Shown: positions 21,396 to 24,825 of the stretch, one piece after another | Position numbering within the stretch: the first letter of the stretch is position 1 | Layout: each line of letters starts with the position of its first letter | NCBI RefSeq assembly: GCF_937877005.1 | Contig: NZ_CALEFV010000053.1 | Location: 1-24,825 of the forward strand | DNA: 24,825 nt | Direction of reading: 5' to 3' | DNA from: an uncultured Fibrobacter sp. | GTDB taxonomy: Bacteria > Fibrobacterota > Fibrobacteria > Fibrobacterales > Fibrobacteraceae | Program-made: the position numbers and the translations under genes | Notes under the pieces: model-generated | Told to the model about the DNA's origin: nothing | The model's database searches: none | What the model saw: the letters and a program-made list of their open reading frames with translations, nothing else

Positions 21396-21414
21396 AGACC
21401 CCGAGGTGAATTAT

Positions 21415-21459
21415 ATGGATACTAATTACGACTGCTTGAAATCAGAAAATGAAATATAA
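21415..21459 (+). CDS. Possible 14-residue peptide ORF upstream of hsdS
   Basis: ATG to TAA gives MDTNYDCLKSENEI. GAGGTG (21403-21408) lies 6 nt before the ATG, a better ribosome site than hsdS itself has. It may be a leader peptide, or the leftover start of a gene whose body is gone. Nothing else supports translation. Confidence 0.25.
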   Translation: MDTNYDCLKSENEI

Positions 21460-21508
21460 ATTGTTAAATTTCTTCAAAAATCGCCGTTTTTGAAATTTTG
21501 ATTTATTT

Positions 21509-21562
21509 AGTATTGAAAATACTACAAAAAATCTTGACTTTAAGAAAAGAATTGCTTATATT
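21509..21562 (+). promoter_or_regulatory. Strong sigma70-type promoter of hsdS-hsdM with upstream inverted repeat
   Basis: -35 TTGACT (21534-21539), 17-bp spacer, -10 TATATT (21557-21562). The hsdS ATG follows the -10 by 6 nt, so the transcript is predicted to be leaderless. The inverted repeat AGTATT/AATACT (21509-21523) lies 10 bp before the -35, a candidate operator. Confidence 0.7.
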
Positions 21563-21568
21563 TAGGGC

Positions 21569-22189
21569 ATGGACTTTGAAAATACATCAAAGAGCACCCT
21601 TGTCTTGTCGAAATCGCATACGGTATTGCTGCGCGATGTTGCCCAGCTTTCGGTGGGTTATCCGTTCCGCAACACCTGCGTCCCGGGAGAAAGTGGCACG
21701 CTCGCGTGTTTTTTGCGCGATGTGGATTCGGATGGCTCGTTGAATGTGGGCGCGCTGCGGCGTGTAGAAGACGTCAAGCCCAACGGCTCGCACCTTGCGG
21801 TGGCGGGTGATATCGTGTTTAGGTCGAGGGGTGGCTCGTTTGTTTCGGCTCTTGTACCTGTCTTGGATGAAGATTTGCTTGTGGTTGCCCCGATGATCCG
21901 TATCCGCGTAAATCGCGAAAGGGTTTTGCCCGAATACCTGGTTTGGTATATGAACGGCGCCAACGGAGCCGCTTTTTTCAAGGAATTCGCCAAGGGTTCT
22001 GCCATGCCGCTCATCAGCAAGACTGTTTTGGAGCAGATGTCGGTCAAATTGCCCAATTTAAGGGTTCAGCAGGCTATTGCCGACCTTGTAAAACTCAGCC
22101 GAAAAGAACATGAGATTTTGGCAGAAATTGTCAAGCAAAAGAACTTAATTTTAGAAACGGAAATATCAAAATACCTGGAGTCGCTATGA
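21569..22189 (+). CDS. hsdS: Half-size type I restriction-modification specificity subunit (single target-recognition domain)
   Basis: A 206-residue HsdS-like protein. It has one target-recognition domain (about 20-150; LRDVAQLSVGYPFR, AGDIVFRSRGG, EYLVWYMNG, GSAMPLISKTVLEQMSVKLP) and a C-terminal helix for coiled-coil pairing (LVKLSRKEHEILAEIVKQKNLI). Normal HsdS proteins are about 400 residues with two such domains, so this one must dimerise, pair with another half-subunit, or be reduced. Its stop overlaps the hsdM start by 4 bp (ATGA). There is no Shine-Dalgarno; the start lies 6 nt after a strong -10 box, suggesting leaderless translation. It specifies which DNA sequence the HsdM complex methylates. 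Confidence 0.85.
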   Translation: MDFENTSKSTLVLSKSHTVLLRDVAQLSVGYPFRNTCVPGESGTLACFLRDVDSDGSLNVGALRRVEDVKPNGSHLAVAGDIVFRSRGGSFVSALVPVLDEDLLVVAPMIRIRVNRERVLPEYLVWYMNGANGAAFFKEFAKGSAMPLISKTVLEQMSVKLPNLRVQQAIADLVKLSRKEHEILAEIVKQKNLILETEISKYLESL

Positions 22190-23754
22190 GTGAAGTGAAA
22201 AGCGAAAAAATCAAGCAAGATGCCATCAACGCTGCCGCCTGGGCCGCGTGCGATACCTTCCGCGGGGCGGTTGATCCGGCGCAGTACAAGGACTACATTC
22301 TGGTGATGCTGTTCTTGAAGTATATGTCGGATGTTTGGCGCGACCATTACGACGCTTATGGCAAACAATACGGCGGCGACGAGGCGCGAATCCTCCGCAA
22401 ACTGGAGCGCGAACGTTTTGTACTCCCGATGGTAGAAATCAAGAACGAGAAAGGCAAGGTCATCGACAAGTTTGTCGCGGACTATTACAGCCTTTACGAA
22501 CGCCGCACTGCAGATAACATCGGCGATTTAATCAACATCGTTCTCGACAAGATTGAAACGCAGAACAGGCTCAAGCTTGAAGGCGTGTTCCGCAATATCG
22601 ACTTCAATTCCGAACCAAATCTCGGCAAGACGAAGGACCGCAACCGTCGCTTACGTACGCTGCTCGAAGACTTCCATAAGGACGAACTCGACATGTCGCC
22701 GAGCCGCGTTTCCGAAGACATCATCGGCAACACCTATATGTATCTGTTGGAGCGTTTCGGTGCCGAGGCTGGCAAGAAGGCGGGTGAATTCTTTACACCG
22801 TTCGTTGTTACCGAACTCGTGGCGAAACTCGCCGCTCCGAAGGATGGCGACAAGATTTGCGACCCGACGTGCGGCGCGGGCGGTTTGCTTTTGCAGGGCG
22901 CAAAGCAGGTGCCGAGCGGCAACTACGCTTTGTTTGGTCAGGAATCGAACGGCAGTACGTGGGCTCTTTGCCGCATGAACATGTTCCTGCATAGCACCGA
23001 TAGCGCCCGCATTGAATGGGGCGATACGCTCAACAGTCCGATGCTTGTCGAAAAGGACAAGTTGATGAAATTCAACGTGGTGGTGGCTAATCCGCCTTTC
23101 AGCCTTGACAAATGGGGCGCAGAAAACGCCGAAAGTGACCCCTACAAGCGTTTTTTCCGTGGCGTTCCGCCCAAGAGCAAGGGCGACTGGGCCTTCATTA
23201 CGCACATGGTTGAAACATGCCTCGCGGGCGAAGGACGCGTCGTTGTCGTGGTGCCGCACGGTGTGCTGTTCCGTGGTTCTTCCGAAGGCAAAATCCGTGA
23301 GGCGATGATTCGCGAAAATTTGCTGGATGCGGTAATCGGCCTCCCCGAAAACCTTTTCCCGACCACAAGCATTCCCGTGGCGATTCTGGTATTCGACCGC
23401 AGCCGTGAAATCGGCGGCAAGAACGCAAAGCGCAAGGACGTGCTGTTCATTGACGCTAGCCGTGAATTTGTGCAGGGCAAAAAGCAGAATTCGCTCTCCG
23501 AAGAGAATATCTCAAAGATTGTGAATACTTACAAGAAGCGCAAGAATGTGGACAAGTACGCCCATGTTGCCTCCTTCGACGAAATTGAAGGTAACGAATT
23601 CAACCTGAATATTCCGCGTTATGTGGACACCTTCGAAGAAGAAGCTCCTATCGATGTGGATGCCGTGCAGAAGGATATCGACCGTCTCGAAAAGGAACTT
23701 GCCGAAGTCCGTAAGCAGATGGCGCAAAAACTGAAGGAGATTAAACGGGGGTAA
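22186..23754 (+). CDS. hsdM: Type I restriction-modification DNA methyltransferase subunit
   Basis: A 522-residue N6-adenine DNA methyltransferase. The N-terminal helical HsdM domain (about 1-150; AWAACDTFRG, YILVMLFLKYMSD) is followed by the catalytic core. The SAM-binding motif DPTCGAGGLLLQ starts at Asp226. The catalytic NPPF is at Asn302 (VVANPPFSLDKW). GEFFTP before the SAM motif is typical of HsdM. The C-terminus ends in a charged coiled-coil (DVDAVQKDIDRLEKELAEVRKQM) that would contact HsdS. It methylates one or both strands of the HsdS-specified site and, with HsdR, allows restriction of unmodified DNA. No hsdR lies in the window; it could be downstream. Gene order S-M with 4-bp overlap. 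Confidence 0.93.
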   Translation: MSEVKSEKIKQDAINAAAWAACDTFRGAVDPAQYKDYILVMLFLKYMSDVWRDHYDAYGKQYGGDEARILRKLERERFVLPMVEIKNEKGKVIDKFVADYYSLYERRTADNIGDLINIVLDKIETQNRLKLEGVFRNIDFNSEPNLGKTKDRNRRLRTLLEDFHKDELDMSPSRVSEDIIGNTYMYLLERFGAEAGKKAGEFFTPFVVTELVAKLAAPKDGDKICDPTCGAGGLLLQGAKQVPSGNYALFGQESNGSTWALCRMNMFLHSTDSARIEWGDTLNSPMLVEKDKLMKFNVVVANPPFSLDKWGAENAESDPYKRFFRGVPPKSKGDWAFITHMVETCLAGEGRVVVVVPHGVLFRGSSEGKIREAMIRENLLDAVIGLPENLFPTTSIPVAILVFDRSREIGGKNAKRKDVLFIDASREFVQGKKQNSLSEENISKIVNTYKKRKNVDKYAHVASFDEIEGNEFNLNIPRYVDTFEEEAPIDVDAVQKDIDRLEKELAEVRKQMAQKLKEIKRG

Positions 23755-23786
23755 TTATCATTTTCTTGAGGTCACGAAAATGATAA
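23755..23786 (+). other. Perfect 11-bp stem-loop directly after hsdM
   Basis: TTATCATTTTC (23755-23765) pairs with GAAAATGATAA (23776-23786), loop TTGAGGTCAC. No T tract follows, so it is not a standard terminator. The loop contains GAGG and the 3' arm contains the ATG of a 14-codon ORF, so the fold would hide that start. A second weaker hairpin (CTCGC/GCGAG flanked by ACCAT/ATGGT) lies within the 14-codon ORF. Confidence 0.6.
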
Positions 23787-23824
23787 AGAACCATGTCGCT
23801 CGCATGGGCGAGATGGTTGAATAA
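23780..23824 (+). CDS. Possible 14-residue peptide ORF between hsdM and the AlbA_2 gene
   Basis: Encodes MIKNHVARMGEMVE. GAGG (23768-23771) lies 8 nt before its ATG, and the stop is 11 nt before the next gene. It could be a leader peptide whose translation affects the stem-loop and the downstream gene. No homology is recognised and the evidence is positional only. Confidence 0.3.
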   Translation: MIKNHVARMGEMVE

Positions 23825-23835
23825 AGGATGATTTG

Positions 23836-24825
23836 ATGACGCTGGAAGAACTTAAAAACCTGATTTCTAAAGACGAGACGAAGAATGTCGAGTTGAAGAA
23901 ATCTACCGGTGAACTTCGTGAAGGCATGCATACGGCATGTGCCTTTTTGAATTCCGATGGCGGAGTTCTCGTTTTCGGTGTCACACCCTCCTTGAATATT
24001 GTCGGGCAGATTGTTTCAGAATCTACCCGCCGCGATATCGCGCTGGCTTTGGCGGGTATTGAGCCCGCAGTTACGCCCGTCATTGAATATGTAGATATTT
24101 CCGGCAAGCCGAACCTCCAGGTAATCGTGCTGAGGTTCAATCCGTGGGTCTATGGGCAAAAGCCATACACATTCCACGGGAAGCCATATTATAGACTGGA
24201 GAGCGTCACCAAGGCGATGCCCAGGGATATGTTTGATGAGCGGATTCGCATTAATATGCCCCACCAGTATTCATGGGAAATGAGGACTGCCGAAGGGTAT
24301 AGCATAAAGGATCTTAACGCCGGCACGATTCGTGGGGTTGTGCGTCTCGGCGTCGAAGAAAAACGAATTCCGGTGGGGTCACTCAATGAATCAATTAAAG
24401 TAATATTGAAAAAATGGAACCTGTTGGATGGCAACGATTTGCGGAACGCCGCTGTGTTTCTTTTTTCTAAGAGATTTTCGTATGATTATGAAATTCGAAT
24501 GGCTCGTTTTAGAGGAACGGACAAAAATTACTTTATCGACAACCAACAGGCTCATGGCAATTTCTTTGAACTGCTTGATGCGGGCATGTCATTCTTTTTC
24601 AAGCATCTTTCTCTTAGCGGAGAAATCAAGGGATTTAAAAGGGAAGAACACCTTGATGTTCCAGCAACGGCATTGCGCGAGGCACTGATTAACGCTCTTT
24701 GCCATAGGGATTATGACATTCACCAGTGCTCTATCGGCATTGCCATATATGACGACCGTATAGAAATTGAAAGCCCGGGCTTGTTACCCCGCGAATTAAC
24801 TCCCAAAACTATTAAGCGGTCGCAT
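23836..24825 (+). CDS. AlbA_2/Schlafen-type ATP-binding protein (COG2865-like; 3' end outside window)
   Basis: At least 330 codons, running off the window end. The start is set by AAAGGA (23823-23828) 7 nt upstream. Residues about 15-125 are an AlbA_2 (Schlafen AAA_4) domain: ETKNVELKKSTGELREGM, CAFLNSDGGVLVFGV. Residues about 270-325 carry the GHKL-like ATPase part, ALREALINALCHRDYD with Asn286 and His290, then YDDRIEIESPGLLP. Such proteins are annotated as ATP-binding or putative transcriptional regulators and are frequent inside or beside type I restriction-modification operons. Expected function: nucleic-acid or nucleotide-dependent regulation or defence; unproven. It is in the same direction as hsdS-hsdM, 81 bp downstream, behind a stem-loop and a possible 14-residue ORF. 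Confidence 0.87.
   Translation, partial: MTLEELKNLISKDETKNVELKKSTGELREGMHTACAFLNSDGGVLVFGVTPSLNIVGQIVSESTRRDIALALAGIEPAVTPVIEYVDISGKPNLQVIVLRFNPWVYGQKPYTFHGKPYYRLESVTKAMPRDMFDERIRINMPHQYSWEMRTAEGYSIKDLNAGTIRGVVRLGVEEKRIPVGSLNESIKVILKKWNLLDGNDLRNAAVFLFSKRFSYDYEIRMARFRGTDKNYFIDNQQAHGNFFELLDAGMSFFFKHLSLSGEIKGFKREEHLDVPATALREALINALCHRDYDIHQCSIGIAIYDDRIEIESPGLLPRELTPKTIKRSH

Overview
The window looks like a chromosomal segment of a strictly anaerobic, plant-fibre-degrading bacterium, most likely Fibrobacter or a close relative. The evidence is a class III (oxygen-sensitive) ribonucleotide reductase, an anaerobe-style BioB, a CE15 glucuronoyl esterase, and lipoproteins whose lipobox is followed by serine-rich linkers, a Fibrobacter habit. 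Species-level assignment is inference. No rRNA, tRNA or CRISPR array was seen.

Layout. 1-1803: 3' end of nrdD, then a separate 48-codon ORF carrying the glycyl-radical domain, an intrinsic terminator, and nrdG. 1855-3370: small lipoprotein and bioB on the minus strand. 3420-7856: an eight-unit array of about 11-bp repeats followed by a phosphate operon (PiT permease fused to a PhoU-like domain, PhoB-type regulator, PhoR-type kinase). 7899-9327: argF and a 31-residue ribosomal protein on the minus strand, with a long palindromic repeat beyond argF. 9354-14930: CE15 esterase lipoprotein on minus, divergent from three plus-strand genes for exported proteins: a Ser-rich lipoprotein, a lipoprotein resembling PEP-synthase or glucan-dikinase enzymes, and a class A acid phosphatase.

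14935-21209: a bounded multi-hairpin element; an AT-rich, probably acquired pair (large membrane protein with a YeeR-like domain and duplicated membrane modules, coupled to a small lipoprotein); a PIN toxin-antitoxin pair; a displaced thrS 3' end; a palindromic spacer; and intact thrS. 21210-24825: a repeat-bearing intergenic region, then type I modification genes (half-size hsdS, hsdM), a stem-loop with a 14-codon ORF, and a truncated AlbA_2/Schlafen-type gene.

Most notable: (1) NrdD split so that its glycyl-radical domain is a free 48-residue protein; (2) the Pho-box-like array in front of pit-phoB-phoR; (3) the exported dikinase-like lipoprotein next to a secreted phosphatase; (4) the YeeR-like membrane protein/lipoprotein pair in the AT-rich island; (5) two thrS 3' ends of different base composition, as expected from 3'-end replacement; (6) promoters placed so close to start codons that the mRNAs should be leaderless.
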